A DNA stretch of 64,000 nucleotides from Nocardioides donggukensis (lineage in GTDB: Bacteria > Actinomycetota > Actinomycetes > Propionibacteriales > Nocardioidaceae), in NCBI RefSeq assembly GCF_014842875.1, contig NZ_JACYXZ010000004.1, positions 1-64,000 on the forward strand. Direction: 5' to 3'. The stretch's first letter is position 1, and every line of letters begins with the position of its first letter. The notes beneath the pieces were generated by a model. That model was not told the DNA's origin and ran no database searches. It was given only the letters and a program-made list of their open reading frames with translations. Of this stretch, positions 46,700 through 56,789 are shown in pieces. The position numbers and the translations under genes were made by a program.

Positions 46700-49600
46700 T
46701 CAGACTTCTTCGACCGAGCTCGGCTCGCGCCGGGACAGGTCGATGCCGAGCTCCTCGGCGGCACGGAAGACGTCCTCCTCCGCGTCACGCATCTCGATGG
46801 CGGAGCCGTCCTGCGACAGCACCTCCACGTTGAGGCAGAGCGACTGCATCTCCTTGACGAGCACCTTGAACGACTCGGGGATGCCGGAGTCGGGGATGTT
46901 CTCGCCCTTCACGATCGCCTCGTAGACCTTCACCCGGCCGGGGACGTCGTCGGACTTGATCGTCAGCAGCTCCTGGAGGGCGTAGGCGGCGCCGTACGCC
47001 TCCATCGCCCAGACCTCCATCTCGCCGAACCGCTGGCCGCCGAACTGGGCCTTACCGCCCAGGGGCTGCTGCGTGATCATCGAGTAGGGCCCGGTGGAGC
47101 GGGCGTGGATCTTGTCGTCGACGAGGTGGTGGAGCTTGAGGATGTACATGTAGCCCACCGAGACCGGGTCCGGGAACGGCTCGCCGGAGCGGCCGTCGAA
47201 CAGGTCGGCCTTGCCGTCGTCGCCGATCATCCGCACACCGTCGCGGTTGGGGTGCGTGGACCCCAGCAGCCCGGTGATCTCGTCCTCGCGAGCACCGTCG
47301 AAGACCGGGGTGGCGACCTTGGTGTCCGCCTCGGCCTTGTCGACGTGGATCGACATGAGCCGCTGCTTCCAGTCGGCGTCGTCCTTGTCCTCGTGGAGGT
47401 TGATGTCCCAGCCCTGCTTGGCCAGCCAGCCCAGGTGCAGCTCGAGGATCTGGCCGATGTTCATCCGTCGCGGCACACCCAGCGGGTTGAGCACGACGTC
47501 GACCGGGGTGCCGTCCTCCATGAACGGCATGTCCTCGACGGGCAGGATCTTCGCGATGACGCCCTTGTTGCCGTGCCGGCCGGCGAGCTTGTCACCCACG
47601 GAGATCTTGCGCTTCTGCGCGACGTACACGCGCACCAGCTGGTTGACGCCCGGGGGCAGCTCGTCGCCGTCCTCGCGGTCGAAGACCCGGACGCCGATGA
47701 CGGTGCCGGACTCGCCGTGCGGGACCTTCATCGAGGTGTCGCGGACCTCACGGGCCTTCTCGCCGAAGATCGCGCGCAGCAGCCGCTCCTCGGGGGTCAG
47801 CTCGGTCTCGCCCTTGGGCGTGACCTTGCCGACCAGGATGTCGCCGGTGGTGACCTCGGCGCCGATGCGGATGATGCCCCGCTCGTCGAGGTCGGCGAGC
47901 ATCTCCTCGGAGACGTTCGGGATGTCCCGGGTGATCTCCTCGGGGCCGAGCTTGGTGTCGCGGGCGTCGACCTCGTGCTCCTCGATGTGGATCGAGGTGA
48001 GAACGTCCTCCTGGACCAGGCGCTGGCTCAGGATGATCGCGTCCTCGTAGTTGTGGCCCTGCCACGGCATGAAGGCCACGAGGAGGTTGGTGCCCAGCGC
48101 CATCTCGGCGTCGTCGGTGCACGGCCCGTCGGCGATCGGCGAGCCGACCTCCACCCGGGCGCCCTCGGCGACCAGCGGACGCTGGTTGATGCAGGTGCCC
48201 TGGTTGGACCGGCGGAACTTCGCCATCCGGTAGGAGGTGTAGGTGCCGTCGTCGTTCATGACCTCGACCAGGTCGGCCGAGACGTCCTTGACCACGCCGG
48301 CGCTGGTCGCGGTGACCACGTCACCGGCGTCGACGGCGGCGCGGTACTCCATGCCGGTGCCCACCAGCGGCGAGTCGCTCTTGATGAGCGGCACGGCCTG
48401 GCGCTGCATGTTGGCGCCCATGAGCGCTCGGTTGGCGTCGTCGTGCTCGAGGAACGGGATCAGCGCGGTCGCCACCGACACCATCTGGCGCGGCGAGACG
48501 TCCATGTAGTCGACCTCTTCGGCGAGGATCTCGGAGACCTCGCCGTGCCGCTGGCGGACCAGCACCCGCTCCTCGACGAAGCGGTTGTTCTTGTCGAGGG
48601 CGGCGTTGGCCTGCGCGATGACGTACTTGTCCTCGTCGTCGGCGGTGAGGTAGTCGACCCGGTCGGTCACCTTGCCCTTGCTCACCCGGCGGTACGGCGT
48701 CTCGACGAAGCCGAACGGGTTGATCCGGCCGTACGAGGCCAGCGACCCGATCAGGCCGATGTTCGGGCCCTCCGGGGTCTCGATCGGGCACATCCGGCCG
48801 TAGTGCGAGGTGTGGACGTCGCGGACCTCCATGCCGGCGCGGTCGCGGGAGAGACCCCCGGGGCCGAGCGCGGAGAGGCGGCGCTTGTGGGTGAGCCCGG
48901 CGATCGGGTTCGTCTGGTCCATGAACTGCGAGAGCTGGGAGGTCCCGAAGAACTCCTTCAGCGCCGCCACCACGGGCCGGATGTTGATCAGCGACTGCGG
49001 CGTGATCGCCTCGACGTCCTGGGTGGTCATCCGCTCGCGGACCACCCGCTCCATGCGGGCCAGGCCGGTGCGGAGCTGGTTCTGGATCAGCTCGCCGACC
49101 GTGCGCATGCGCCGGTTGCCGAAGTGGTCGATGTCGTCGGCGCGGACCTCCATGTCCTTGCCGTCGCCGTCCTTGAGCACCGTGCCCTCACGGTCGGTGA
49201 GCAGGTCGTCACCGTTGTGCAGCCGGACGATGTAGCGGATGCTCGCGACGATGTCGGCGATCGTCAGCGTCTGCTGGTCGAAGGCCTCGTGCACGCCGAG
49301 CTTCTTGTTGATCTTGTACCGGCCGACCTTGGCCAGGTCGTAGCGCTTGGGGTTGAAGTAGTAGTTCTTCAACAGCGTCAGCGCGGCCTCACGCGTGGGC
49401 GGTTCGCCCGGGCGGAGCTTGCGGTAGATGTCCAGCAGCGCGTCGTCCGGCCCCTGGGTGTTGTCCTTCTCCTCGGTGATCTGGATCGACTCGTAGGTGC
49501 GCAGCTCGGCCATCACCGCGTCGTAGTCGAACTCCTCGCCGATCTCCTCGGCCACGGCCTGGAGCGCCTTGAGCAGGACGGTGACGTTCTGCTTGCGCTT

Positions 49601-50218
49601 GCGGTCGAGGCGGACGCCGACCAGGTCGCGCTTGTCGATCTCGAACTCGAGCCAGGCGCCGCGCGAGGGGATCACCTTGGCGGTGTAGATGTCCTTGTCG
49701 GAGGTCTTGTCCGCGGACCGCTCGAAGTAGACGCCCGGGGAGCGCACCAGCTGGGAGACCACGACCCGCTCGGTGCCGTTGATGATGAAGGTGCCCTTGT
49801 CGGTCATGAGCGGGAACTCGCCCATGAACACGGTCTGGCCCTTGATCTCACCGGTGTCGTTGTTGGTGAACTCGGCCGAGACGTACAGCGGGGCGGAGTA
49901 GGTGAAGTCCTTCTCCTTGCACTCCTCCGCGGTGTACTTGGGGTCGTAGAAGAGGGGGTTCTCGAACGAGAGCGACATCGTCTCGGAGAAGTCCTCGATG
50001 GGGGAGATCTCCTCGAAGATCTCGGTGAGCCCCGACTTGCTCGAGACGTCCTCGCCGGCGTCGGTCCTGCGCTGGACCTCGGCCTCCCACTTCTCGTTGC
50101 CCACCAGCCAGTCGAAGCTGTCGGTCTGGAGGGCGAGGAGCTTGGGTACTTCGAGGGGTTCGGTGATCTTCGCGAACGAGATGCGACGGGAGTTTCCAGC
50201 GGTGCTGCGCGCGGCCAA
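46700..50218 (-). CDS. rpoB: DNA-directed RNA polymerase subunit beta
   Basis: The 1172-residue beta subunit. The rifampicin region reads [18 protein letters not shown] followed by [16 protein letters not shown]; Asp516, His526 and Ser531 (E. coli numbers) are wild type, so rifampicin sensitivity is expected. [19 protein letters not shown] and the C-terminal [24 protein letters not shown] block are present. The TTG start at 50218 ([18 protein letters not shown]) is favoured: the same kind of TTG start occurs in Streptomyces and an AAGGACA ribosome site precedes it. A strong promoter lies 101 bp upstream. It starts right after the mce operon. Confidence 0.98.
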   Translation of the reverse strand: MAARSTAGNSRRISFAKITEPLEVPKLLALQTDSFDWLVGNEKWEAEVQRRTDAGEDVSSKSGLTEIFEEISPIEDFSETMSLSFENPLFYDPKYTAEECKEKDFTYSAPLYVSAEFTNNDTGEIKGQTVFMGEFPLMTDKGTFIINGTERVVVSQLVRSPGVYFERSADKTSDKDIYTAKVIPSRGAWLEFEIDKRDLVGVRLDRKRKQNVTVLLKALQAVAEEIGEEFDYDAVMAELRTYESIQITEEKDNTQGPDDALLDIYRKLRPGEPPTREAALTLLKNYYFNPKRYDLAKVGRYKINKKLGVHEAFDQQTLTIADIVASIRYIVRLHNGDDLLTDREGTVLKDGDGKDMEVRADDIDHFGNRRMRTVGELIQNQLRTGLARMERVVRERMTTQDVEAITPQSLINIRPVVAALKEFFGTSQLSQFMDQTNPIAGLTHKRRLSALGPGGLSRDRAGMEVRDVHTSHYGRMCPIETPEGPNIGLIGSLASYGRINPFGFVETPYRRVSKGKVTDRVDYLTADDEDKYVIAQANAALDKNNRFVEERVLVRQRHGEVSEILAEEVDYMDVSPRQMVSVATALIPFLEHDDANRALMGANMQRQAVPLIKSDSPLVGTGMEYRAAVDAGDVVTATSAGVVKDVSADLVEVMNDDGTYTSYRMAKFRRSNQGTCINQRPLVAEGARVEVGSPIADGPCTDDAEMALGTNLLVAFMPWQGHNYEDAIILSQRLVQEDVLTSIHIEEHEVDARDTKLGPEEITRDIPNVSEEMLADLDERGIIRIGAEVTTGDILVGKVTPKGETELTPEERLLRAIFGEKAREVRDTSMKVPHGESGTVIGVRVFDREDGDELPPGVNQLVRVYVAQKRKISVGDKLAGRHGNKGVIAKILPVEDMPFMEDGTPVDVVLNPLGVPRRMNIGQILELHLGWLAKQGWDINLHEDKDDADWKQRLMSIHVDKAEADTKVATPVFDGAREDEITGLLGSTHPNRDGVRMIGDDGKADLFDGRSGEPFPDPVSVGYMYILKLHHLVDDKIHARSTGPYSMITQQPLGGKAQFGGQRFGEMEVWAMEAYGAAYALQELLTIKSDDVPGRVKVYEAIVKGENIPDSGIPESFKVLVKEMQSLCLNVEVLSQDGSAIEMRDAEEDVFRAAEELGIDLSRREPSSVEEV

Positions 50219-50318
50219 GAGGTGTCCTTCTTCAGGGTTCGCTCTGGAGGAGTCGTCGACCCACCACAAACCAGCCACCGGGCAGGCAGGAAGCATTTGA
50301 GGGCGGACGCAAAGAAGG

Positions 50319-50347
50319 AGCCTAGCGGAAATAGGCGCGCGGCTCAA
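50319..50347 (-). promoter_or_regulatory. sigma-A type promoter of rpoBC
   Basis: On the minus strand TTGAGC (50342-50347), 17-nt spacer, TAGGCT (50319-50324): a near-consensus housekeeping promoter. It gives a leader of about 95 nt before rpoB. Confidence 0.75.
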
Positions 50348-50364
50348 ACCCGCGGCCCGGGTTT
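50346..50364 (-). terminator. hairpin behind the mce operon, overlapping the rpoB -35 box
   Basis: AAACCCG at 50346-50352 pairs with CGGGTTT at 50358-50364; 7-bp stem, 5-nt loop, no U-tract. It could end the mce transcript or be fortuitous. Confidence 0.35.
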
Positions 50365-50459
50365 CTCGAACGCGAAGCCCGTCGCTGGCGACGATCATGA
50401 ACCCCGCGGGGGCGCAGGTCAAGCACCGCACCCGCCCGGGCGTGGCCCCGGCGGTGGGC

Positions 50460-51440
50460 TCAGGGAGTCTCCGCGTCCTCCGACGGGTCGTCCTGGGTGT
50501 CCTTCTCGGGGCCCTCCGTGGGGTCCCCAGTGGGGTCCTCAGTGGGGTCCTCGGCACCCTCGCCCGCCACCTCGGGGTCCCAGCCGTCGATCTTCTCGAT
50601 CAGCCAGTCGCCCTCGCGCTCGACCATCGTCACCGTCAGGCCCAGCGTGACCTGCTGCTCCTGGTTGGCGTTGGAGGTGACCGTGTTGAGGACGACCAGG
50701 ATCTCGGCCCGGTCGCCCTCGCCGGACGTGCGGACGGCGCCGCTCCCGACCACCTCGGAGGTCGCGGTGCCCTTGGTGCGCTCGAGGTTGGGCCCGATCG
50801 CGTCGTCCCAGAGGTCCTCGTAGTCGGTGCGCAGGTCCCCCGTCAGCACCCGGGCCGCCTGGTCCCGGTCCCGGTCGGGGAAGCGGTAGTCGTAGGTGAA
50901 GACCTTCGGCAGGCCGGCCTCGGCGGCCTCCCGGGCGTCGGACAGCGACGCCTCGACCGCCTCGGAGTCCACCGTGGTCAGCTGCAGCCAGGTCGCGGCG
51001 CCGAGCACGAGCGCGACCAGCACCGCGAGCGCGACCAGAGCCCGCACGGGCAGGGCCGCGGCACGCGGCACCCGGCGGGCGAGCCGACCCAGCCGACCGG
51101 ACCGGTCCCCGGCCGCGGGGGCAGCCCCGACGGCGGTGGTCTGGTCGGGTGCCGGTCCGTCCGGTGCAGGCTCGTCGGCAGCGGGCTCGTCGACGGCGGG
51201 CTCCGCGGCCGCCGGCTCGTCGACGGCAGCGGCGGGTGCGCCGGGCGCGGCAGCGACCGACCCGGCGTCGTACGCCGCCCGCCGGTCGGGGTCCAGCAGC
51301 ACCCCGGCCGCCTCGTTGTAGAGCGCGAACCGACGGTCGGTCGGGTCGAGGTCGGAGATCGAGGCCTTCCACGCCGCGCGGATCTCCTCGGACCCGGCGT
51401 CGGGGGCGACGCCGAGCACGTCGTACCAGCTCGCGCTCAT
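50460..51440 (-). CDS. J-domain-like / Mce-associated membrane protein
   Basis: A 326-residue protein with an unusual layout. Residues 4-60 resemble a DnaJ J-domain ([20 protein letters not shown] ... [16 protein letters not shown]), but the HPD motif needed to stimulate DnaK is missing (LDP at 31-33). An Ala/Pro/Asp/Glu linker follows (65-110), then a transmembrane helix (about 133-153) and an extracellular Mam-type domain ([17 protein letters not shown] to [12 protein letters not shown]). A tail rich in DPT/DPS repeats ends the protein. Mam proteins stabilise Mce transporters in mycobacteria. The ATG overlaps the stop of the preceding Mam gene. It is the last gene of the mce operon. Confidence 0.78.
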   Translation of the reverse strand: MSASWYDVLGVAPDAGSEEIRAAWKASISDLDPTDRRFALYNEAAGVLLDPDRRAAYDAGSVAAAPGAPAAAVDEPAAAEPAVDEPAADEPAPDGPAPDQTTAVGAAPAAGDRSGRLGRLARRVPRAAALPVRALVALAVLVALVLGAATWLQLTTVDSEAVEASLSDAREAAEAGLPKVFTYDYRFPDRDRDQAARVLTGDLRTDYEDLWDDAIGPNLERTKGTATSEVVGSGAVRTSGEGDRAEILVVLNTVTSNANQEQQVTLGLTVTMVEREGDWLIEKIDGWDPEVAGEGAEDPTEDPTGDPTEGPEKDTQDDPSEDAETP

Positions 51441-52018
51441 CGGCCCTCCCCCTGGTATCCGTCGAGGTCGGCGACCAGCCAGGTGCCGTCGACCTTCTCG
51501 AGGTCCAGCAGCCAGAAGAACGGCGTCGGCCGGACCGAGTTCTCCTCCTGCGACTCGGTGATCTCGCCGTTGACGATCACCTGGGCGGAGTCCGCGTCGA
51601 TGCTCTCCACGCCGAGGTGGTCGACGGTGGTCTGGCGGGCGAAGCCCTGCTCGGCGACCAGCTGGTCGAGCACCGGCGCCGACTTCTCGAACTCGGTGCG
51701 GAAGGTGGTCGTGATCAGCGGCGTGACCCGCTCGCGGTAGGAGGTGAGCACCTGGTCGTCGTCGAGGTCCGAGGTGCCGTAGTTCCAGGCGGCGGCGACG
51801 TACTCCCGGGCCCGGAGCATCACGGCGTCCCGGTCCTGCTGCCGCTGCGAGGCGGCCGGGTCGCCGGCCCGGGCGGCGATGCCGACGGCCAGCCAGACCA
51901 GCCCGGCCACCAGGGCGAGGGCCAGGACGATCGTGAGGACGGCGCGCAGCGGGGCCCGCCGGGCGTCGGTGCCGCCCGGTCCGGTCTCGTTCATGGCCCC
52001 CTGGTCCGCCCCGCTCAC
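51437..52018 (-). CDS. Mce-associated membrane protein (Mam)
   Basis: A 193-residue protein. A cytoplasmic Gly/Pro-rich start and one transmembrane helix (about 25-47) are followed by an extracellular domain with YVAAAWNYGTSDLDDDQVLTSY and a conserved end (PFFWLLDLEKVDGTWLVADL). This is the usual Mam layout seen after mceF in mycobacterial mce operons. The GTG at 52018 overlaps the MceF stop; an in-frame ATG lies 8 codons on. Its role is likely to support or stabilise the Mce complex. Confidence 0.82.
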   Translation of the reverse strand: MSGADQGAMNETGPGGTDARRAPLRAVLTIVLALALVAGLVWLAVGIAARAGDPAASQRQQDRDAVMLRAREYVAAAWNYGTSDLDDDQVLTSYRERVTPLITTTFRTEFEKSAPVLDQLVAEQGFARQTTVDHLGVESIDADSAQVIVNGEITESQEENSVRPTPFFWLLDLEKVDGTWLVADLDGYQGEGR

Positions 52019-53316
52019 TTCGGCGCCGCGGTCAGGGGCTGGAGCAGTGCCCACTTCCACGACTCCTCCCGGTCCAGTGCCACCCCGGTCGAGGTGCGCG
52101 GCGCGACGCTACCCGGCACCTGCAAGCCCGGCATGGAGTCCAGCCAGGAGACCTCGCCGGTCTCCCGGTCGACGTAGGCCACCGGTGCGTCGTAGTCCGC
52201 GGCGGCCCGGGGAGCGTTCTGGGCACCTCGCGGGTTGGACTCGGCCGGCGACTCCGCGCAGCGCACGTCGGTCGGCAGCGGTCGGTCGCCGAGGTTCTGC
52301 GGGCCGCGCTTGTCGGCGTTCTCGTCGTAGCCGCGGTGGCAGAGCTCGTGGGCGGTGTCGATGAGGCCGAAGTGGGCGTCGAACTTCCCGGTCTGCGGGT
52401 CCTTGGAGACGACGGTGAAGCCGCCCTCGACCACGTAGGGGTAGAGCACCAGCAGCTGCTCGATGCCGTCGAGGTGCTCGACCACGATCTCGCCGGTGGT
52501 CACCAGGTTGTTGATCAGCGAGGCCAGCTCGACGTCGTTGTCGTCGATGAACCGGCGCAGCTCGTTGGCGGCCGGGGAGCCGGCGTCGATGACCTTGCGG
52601 ATGTCCTTGTCCGAGGCGGCCACCGTGGTGCTGAACTTCGCCAGCTGGGTGGAGAAGTTGCGGATCGCGGACGCCTTGTCGAGCTGCGTGCGCAGCACGA
52701 CGTTGCCGTCGCGGATCAGCGACCTGGTGACGTCGAAGTTCTCGTTCGCGGTCTCGATGAACGAGTTGGAGGTGTCGATGATCTGGCCGAGGCTCTCGCC
52801 GGTGCCGTCGAAGGCGAGCCCGAACTCGCTCACGACCGTGCGCAGTGCGTCCTTGTCGACGTCGGCCACCGTGGTGGAGATGTCCTCGAGCAGCTTGGCG
52901 GTCGGGATCGGGATCCGGGTGTCGACCTGCTCGATCTCGGAGTCGTCGTCGAGGAACGGGCCCTCGTCGACCTTGGGCTGCAGGTCGACGTACTGCTCGC
53001 CGACGGCCGACTTGTTCGCGACCAGCGCCACCGTCTCGGCCGGGATCTCGTCCCAGTCGTTCTCGATGTCGAGGTGCACGTCGACGCCCTGGTCGGTCAG
53101 GTCCATGCGGCTGACCTGACCGATCGTGACGCCCCGGTAGGTGACCCCGGCGCCGGTGAAGATGCCGCCGGAGTCCGGGAAGTGGGCCACCACCGTGTAG
53201 CTGTTGTCCAGCACCAGCCGGTCGAGCCGCGCGTAGCGGGCACCGACGTAGCTGACGCCGATCAGCGTGATCAACACGAAGAACAGCAGCTGGACCTTGG
53301 TACGACGCGTGATCAT
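52015..53316 (-). CDS. Mce family protein, MceF position
   Basis: A 433-residue Mce protein: N-terminal transmembrane helix (about 8-28), MlaD domain (about 40-115; FTGAGVTYRGVTIGQVSRMDL), a long helical region (120-320) of the type that forms the lipid tunnel, and a C-terminal tail that is Pro/Asn-rich with three Cys. It is the sixth and last Mce protein of the operon. The start overlaps the preceding gene's stop by 4 bp. Six different Mce proteins form a hetero-hexameric tube across the cell wall in mycobacteria. Confidence 0.92.
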   Translation of the reverse strand: MITRRTKVQLLFFVLITLIGVSYVGARYARLDRLVLDNSYTVVAHFPDSGGIFTGAGVTYRGVTIGQVSRMDLTDQGVDVHLDIENDWDEIPAETVALVANKSAVGEQYVDLQPKVDEGPFLDDDSEIEQVDTRIPIPTAKLLEDISTTVADVDKDALRTVVSEFGLAFDGTGESLGQIIDTSNSFIETANENFDVTRSLIRDGNVVLRTQLDKASAIRNFSTQLAKFSTTVAASDKDIRKVIDAGSPAANELRRFIDDNDVELASLINNLVTTGEIVVEHLDGIEQLLVLYPYVVEGGFTVVSKDPQTGKFDAHFGLIDTAHELCHRGYDENADKRGPQNLGDRPLPTDVRCAESPAESNPRGAQNAPRAAADYDAPVAYVDRETGEVSWLDSMPGLQVPGSVAPRTSTGVALDREESWKWALLQPLTAAPK

Positions 53317-54707
53317 TCGGCCACCCCCGGCAGCAGCAGACCCACGAGCACCGGGTCGTAGTCGTCCATCAGGTCGGCGAGGTCGGTGGTCGGGCCGAAG
53401 CCGGGCCTACCGAGCCCGGGGAGGTCCGGGAGGTCGGGGAGGCCGCCCCCGCCACCGCCGCCGCCACCGCCGCCACCGCCGCCGTCCCCGCAGAGACCGG
53501 GCAGGTTCACGGCGTTCTTGCAGACGTCCTTCACCAGGTCACCAGGCAGGTTGCCGCAGTTCTTGACGTTGGGGTTGTCGAAGCACTTGTTGATCTTGTC
53601 GATCGCGCCCTCGCAGAGGTTCTCGAGGTCGGTGTCGGCGATCGGCCCCGTGTCGGGGAGGTCGCCGAGCCGCACGCACTCGTCCGCCGGGTCGGGGATC
53701 GGGCCCCCGCCGCCGCCACCACCCTCGAGCTTGACGTCCATCTTCACCGAGAGGTTCGTGTAGTCGCCGAAGTGCAGGTTGCGGGCGACGTTCGGGTCGC
53801 GGCCGACCACCTCGTCCACGAACGGGTAGGTGAGGAAGACGTTGAACGCGTTGACGAAGTCGTCGCCCGAGGCGGCGAGCTGCGTCAGCACCGGCTGGAG
53901 CCGGGTCAGCGCCTCGATGGTGGCCTCCTTCGACGCGCCGATGACCTCGGTGCCGACGTCGCCCAGACGGTTGAGCGACTTCAGCATCCGCACCAGGTCG
54001 GCGCGCTGGCCGTCCAGCGAGTCGAGCGCCTGCGGGAGCTCGTCGAGCGCGGACTCGATGGCGCCGCTCTGCTTGTTGGCGGTGACCGAGAGCCGGTTCA
54101 CCCGCTCGATCGCGGTGACGATCCCGGCTTTGTTGTCGTCCAGCTCCTTGGTGAAGATCCGGAGCTGGTTGAGCACCGACCGGGCGCTGCCCTCGCGCCC
54201 CTCGAGGGCCAGGTTCAGCTCCGCGGCGATCGTCTTGAGCTGCCCGACGCCGCCGCCGTTGAGGAGCAGGCTCAGCGCACCGAGCACCTCCTCGACCTCC
54301 GGGTTGCGGTTGGTGCTCTCCAGACCGATCCGGGCGCCGTCCTCCAGCGGCTCGGAGCTGGGCTGCTCCGGCTCGCTGAGCGAGACGAACTTCTCGCCGA
54401 GGAGGCTGGTCTGACGGATCTCGGCGAGCGTGTTCGCCGGCAGCCCCACGTCGTTGCGGATGGTCAGCTCGACCTCGGCCTGGTAGTCGGTGAGGACGAT
54501 GTCGGTGACCTTGCCGACCGTGACGTCGTCGACCTTGACCGTCGACTGCGGCACCAGGTCGAGCACGTCCGGGAACTCGACGGTCACCACCATCGGGTCC
54601 TCCCCCGTGTCCGCGCCGCCGGGCAGCGGCAGCTTGTAGACGGAGAAGTCACAGGCGCTCAGGAGCAGCACCGCGCAGAGCGCCACGATCGTACGCACGG
54701 CCTTCAT
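53313..54707 (-). CDS. Mce family lipoprotein, MceE position
   Basis: A 464-residue Mce protein with a lipoprotein signal (MKAVRTIVALCAVLLLSAC; lipobox LSAC), the mark of the MceE/LprK position. The MlaD domain (about 38-120) has VPQSTVKVDDVTVGKVTDI. The helical stretch 130-320 is normal. The C-terminal 150 residues are odd: a poly-Gly run, a segment with six Cys (from DECVRLGDLPD to LPGLCGD), then a 14-residue poly-Gly run and LPDLPDLPGLG. These could form a disulfide-bonded extracellular cap. ATGA overlaps couple it to both neighbours. Confidence 0.92.
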   Translation of the reverse strand: MKAVRTIVALCAVLLLSACDFSVYKLPLPGGADTGEDPMVVTVEFPDVLDLVPQSTVKVDDVTVGKVTDIVLTDYQAEVELTIRNDVGLPANTLAEIRQTSLLGEKFVSLSEPEQPSSEPLEDGARIGLESTNRNPEVEEVLGALSLLLNGGGVGQLKTIAAELNLALEGREGSARSVLNQLRIFTKELDDNKAGIVTAIERVNRLSVTANKQSGAIESALDELPQALDSLDGQRADLVRMLKSLNRLGDVGTEVIGASKEATIEALTRLQPVLTQLAASGDDFVNAFNVFLTYPFVDEVVGRDPNVARNLHFGDYTNLSVKMDVKLEGGGGGGGPIPDPADECVRLGDLPDTGPIADTDLENLCEGAIDKINKCFDNPNVKNCGNLPGDLVKDVCKNAVNLPGLCGDGGGGGGGGGGGGGGLPDLPDLPGLGRPGFGPTTDLADLMDDYDPVLVGLLLPGVAE

Positions 54708-55822
54708 CGGGCCACCCCCAGGAGCATGCGGAAGGTCTCGTCCTCGACGGTCGGCGACCCGAAGGGCGAGGTGCGGGGCAGCGCCGTCTGGATGGCGTCG
54801 CAGACCTCGCCCGAGCTGTCGGTCGAGCCGACCACGCCGCACAGCAGCAGCCCGGGGTCGCTCACGAGCAGGTCCGCCCCGTTGTCGATGTTGGAGGCCG
54901 TGTCGAGCGTGCCGGCCTGCGGGTTGTAGGTCAGGGCCAGGTTGTTGAGGGCCAGCGGGGCGACGTTCAGGATCTCCTTGAGCTCCCCGCGCCGCTTGAC
55001 CAGTGTCTTGGTCACCCGGTTCAGGCCCTTGATGTTCTTGCTCAGCAGTGCCTTGTTGTCCTCGACGAACCGCTTGACCTCGCCGAGCGCGGTCCCCAGG
55101 TTGTCCAGTGAGGCGGCCAGCTCCTGGCGCTCCCCCGCCAGCAGGTCCGAGACCGACGACATCGCGTCGTTGAAGTCGCGCACGACCTTGTCGTTGTTGG
55201 CCAGCGTGCCGACGAACCGGTCCAGCTCCCGGGCGGTGCCGAAGAGCTCCTCCTTGTTGTTGTCGAGCGTGCCGGTGAGCTTGCCGAGGTTCTTCAGGGT
55301 GGTGTTGAACTGCTCACCCTGACCGCCGAAGTTGTCCGCGGTGCTGATCAGCAGGTCGCTCAGCGCGCCCTCGCTGTTGGCGCCGTCCGGCCCGACCGCG
55401 ACGGTGAGGTCGTCGAGGCTCTGGTAGATCTCGTCGAGCTCGAGCGGCGTCGAGGTCCGGTCGGTGTCCAGCGTGGCGCCGTCCTCCAGCACCGGGCCGC
55501 CGGAGTAGGCCGGGGTCAGCTGCACGAAGCGGTCGCCCACGACGCTCGGGCTGATGATGACCGCCTTCGCCTCCTCGGGGACCTGCACCTCGGCGTCGTA
55601 GGACATCGTCACCGTCACGGTGGTGCCGTTCGGCTCGACGGTGTCGATCTGACCCACGGGCACGCCGAGGATCCGCACCTCCGAGCCCTCGTAGACCGAC
55701 ACGGTCCGTGGGAACGACGCGGTCAGCTGCTTGCGGTCCTCGCCTCCGAACATCGTGAAGGCGGCCGCGACCAGCAGCGCCCCGATGACCAGGGGGACGA
55801 CGAGCTTCCTCAGGAGGGACAT
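54704..55822 (-). CDS. Mce family protein, MceD position
   Basis: A 372-residue Mce protein. An N-terminal helix (6-24) and MlaD domain (about 35-110; VYEGSEVRILGVPVGQIDTV) are followed by long amphipathic helices with repeated heptads. It ends with a short tail carrying two Cys (LLCGVVGSTDSSGEVCD). It starts 1 bp after the preceding stop codon with a TCAGGAGGGAC-type ribosome site. Position in the operon, not sequence alone, gives the D label. Confidence 0.9.
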   Translation of the reverse strand: MSLLRKLVVPLVIGALLVAAAFTMFGGEDRKQLTASFPRTVSVYEGSEVRILGVPVGQIDTVEPNGTTVTVTMSYDAEVQVPEEAKAVIISPSVVGDRFVQLTPAYSGGPVLEDGATLDTDRTSTPLELDEIYQSLDDLTVAVGPDGANSEGALSDLLISTADNFGGQGEQFNTTLKNLGKLTGTLDNNKEELFGTARELDRFVGTLANNDKVVRDFNDAMSSVSDLLAGERQELAASLDNLGTALGEVKRFVEDNKALLSKNIKGLNRVTKTLVKRRGELKEILNVAPLALNNLALTYNPQAGTLDTASNIDNGADLLVSDPGLLLCGVVGSTDSSGEVCDAIQTALPRTSPFGSPTVEDETFRMLLGVAR

Positions 55823-55823
55823 C

Positions 55824-56789
55824 TCAGTTCACCTCCGGGGCCGGCGGGAAGTTGATGATGTAGGTGTCGAACCACGGACCGTTGCCGAGGGTGTTGGCGA
55901 AGACCCGGTAGAACGGCGCCATCAGCCGCAGGCTCTCGTCGAGGTTGTCCTGGTTCTTCAGCAGGGTGTTCACCACCGTGTCGAGCTCGGTGAGCGCCGG
56001 CTTGAGGTCGGACCGGGTGCCGCGGATCAGGGCGGTCAGCTCCTTGGACATCTGGCTGGTCGAGACCAGCAGGTCGTGGATCGAGTCCCGCCGGGCGACC
56101 AGCGCCCGGAACAGCACGTCGGCGTCCTTCATGAGCCGGATGATGTCGTCGTCCCGGTCCCCGAGGACGCTGGAGACCTTCTGCAGGTTCCCGAGGAGGG
56201 TGTTGATCTGCTCGTCGCGGGCGGCGAGGTTCGCCGAGAGCGCCGAGACGCCCTTGAGCGCCTTGCGGAACTCCTCCGGGGTGTCCCGGGTCAGGTCCGC
56301 CATCGTCCGCAGAGACTCGGCGAGCTGGTCGGTGTCGATGCTGTCGGAGGTCTCCGCGAGACCCTCGAACGCCTCCACGACGTCGTACGGCGAGGAGGTG
56401 CGCGAGACGGGGATCACCGACTCCTCCTCGAGCTGGCCGCCCCCGGCCGGCACCAGCGCCAGGAACATCGACCCCAGCAGGGTCTTGACCTTGATCTCGG
56501 CGCGGGTGTCGGGGCCGAAGTCGACCTTGCCGTCGACCTTGAACGTGACCTTCACCTGGTCGCCGTCGAGCTCGACGGCGTTGACCTTGCCGACCCGGAC
56601 GCCGGCCACCCGGACCTCGTCGTTGGCCTTGAGGCCGCCGGCCTCGCTGAACGCCGCGTAGTAGGTGTCGCCGCCGCCGATGACCGGCAGGTCGTCGGCC
56701 CGGAAGGCGGTCAGGATCAGCGCCGCGATCGCGGCCAGGCTGACCGCCCCGATGATGACCGGGTTGCGCTCTCGGAAGGGAAGACTCAT
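55824..56789 (-). CDS. Mce family protein, MceC position
   Basis: A 321-residue Mce protein, the shortest of the six. An N-terminal helix (about 9-27), then MlaD (DEVRVAGVRVGKVNAVEL), then helices ending at the conserved NGPWFDTYIINFPP. It lacks a C-terminal extension. ATG overlaps the stop of the MceB-position gene (ATGA). Confidence 0.9.
   Translation of the reverse strand: MSLPFRERNPVIIGAVSLAAIAALILTAFRADDLPVIGGGDTYYAAFSEAGGLKANDEVRVAGVRVGKVNAVELDGDQVKVTFKVDGKVDFGPDTRAEIKVKTLLGSMFLALVPAGGGQLEEESVIPVSRTSSPYDVVEAFEGLAETSDSIDTDQLAESLRTMADLTRDTPEEFRKALKGVSALSANLAARDEQINTLLGNLQKVSSVLGDRDDDIIRLMKDADVLFRALVARRDSIHDLLVSTSQMSKELTALIRGTRSDLKPALTELDTVVNTLLKNQDNLDESLRLMAPFYRVFANTLGNGPWFDTYIINFPPAPEVN

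Noticed and set aside
48700..49000. Rifampicin-resistance mutation in rpoB
   Set aside because: The key residues of the resistance region are wild type.
50480..50500. A further copy of the 21-bp repeat (CGACGGGTCGTCC)
   Set aside because: It lies in the Asp/Pro/Ser-rich coding tail of the Mam gene, matches only the inner ten bases and has no neighbour at 32 bp.
53430..53500. Frameshift in the poly-Gly region of the MceE gene
   Set aside because: The frame continues with good codon use to an ATGA overlap with the next gene, so the Gly run is in frame.
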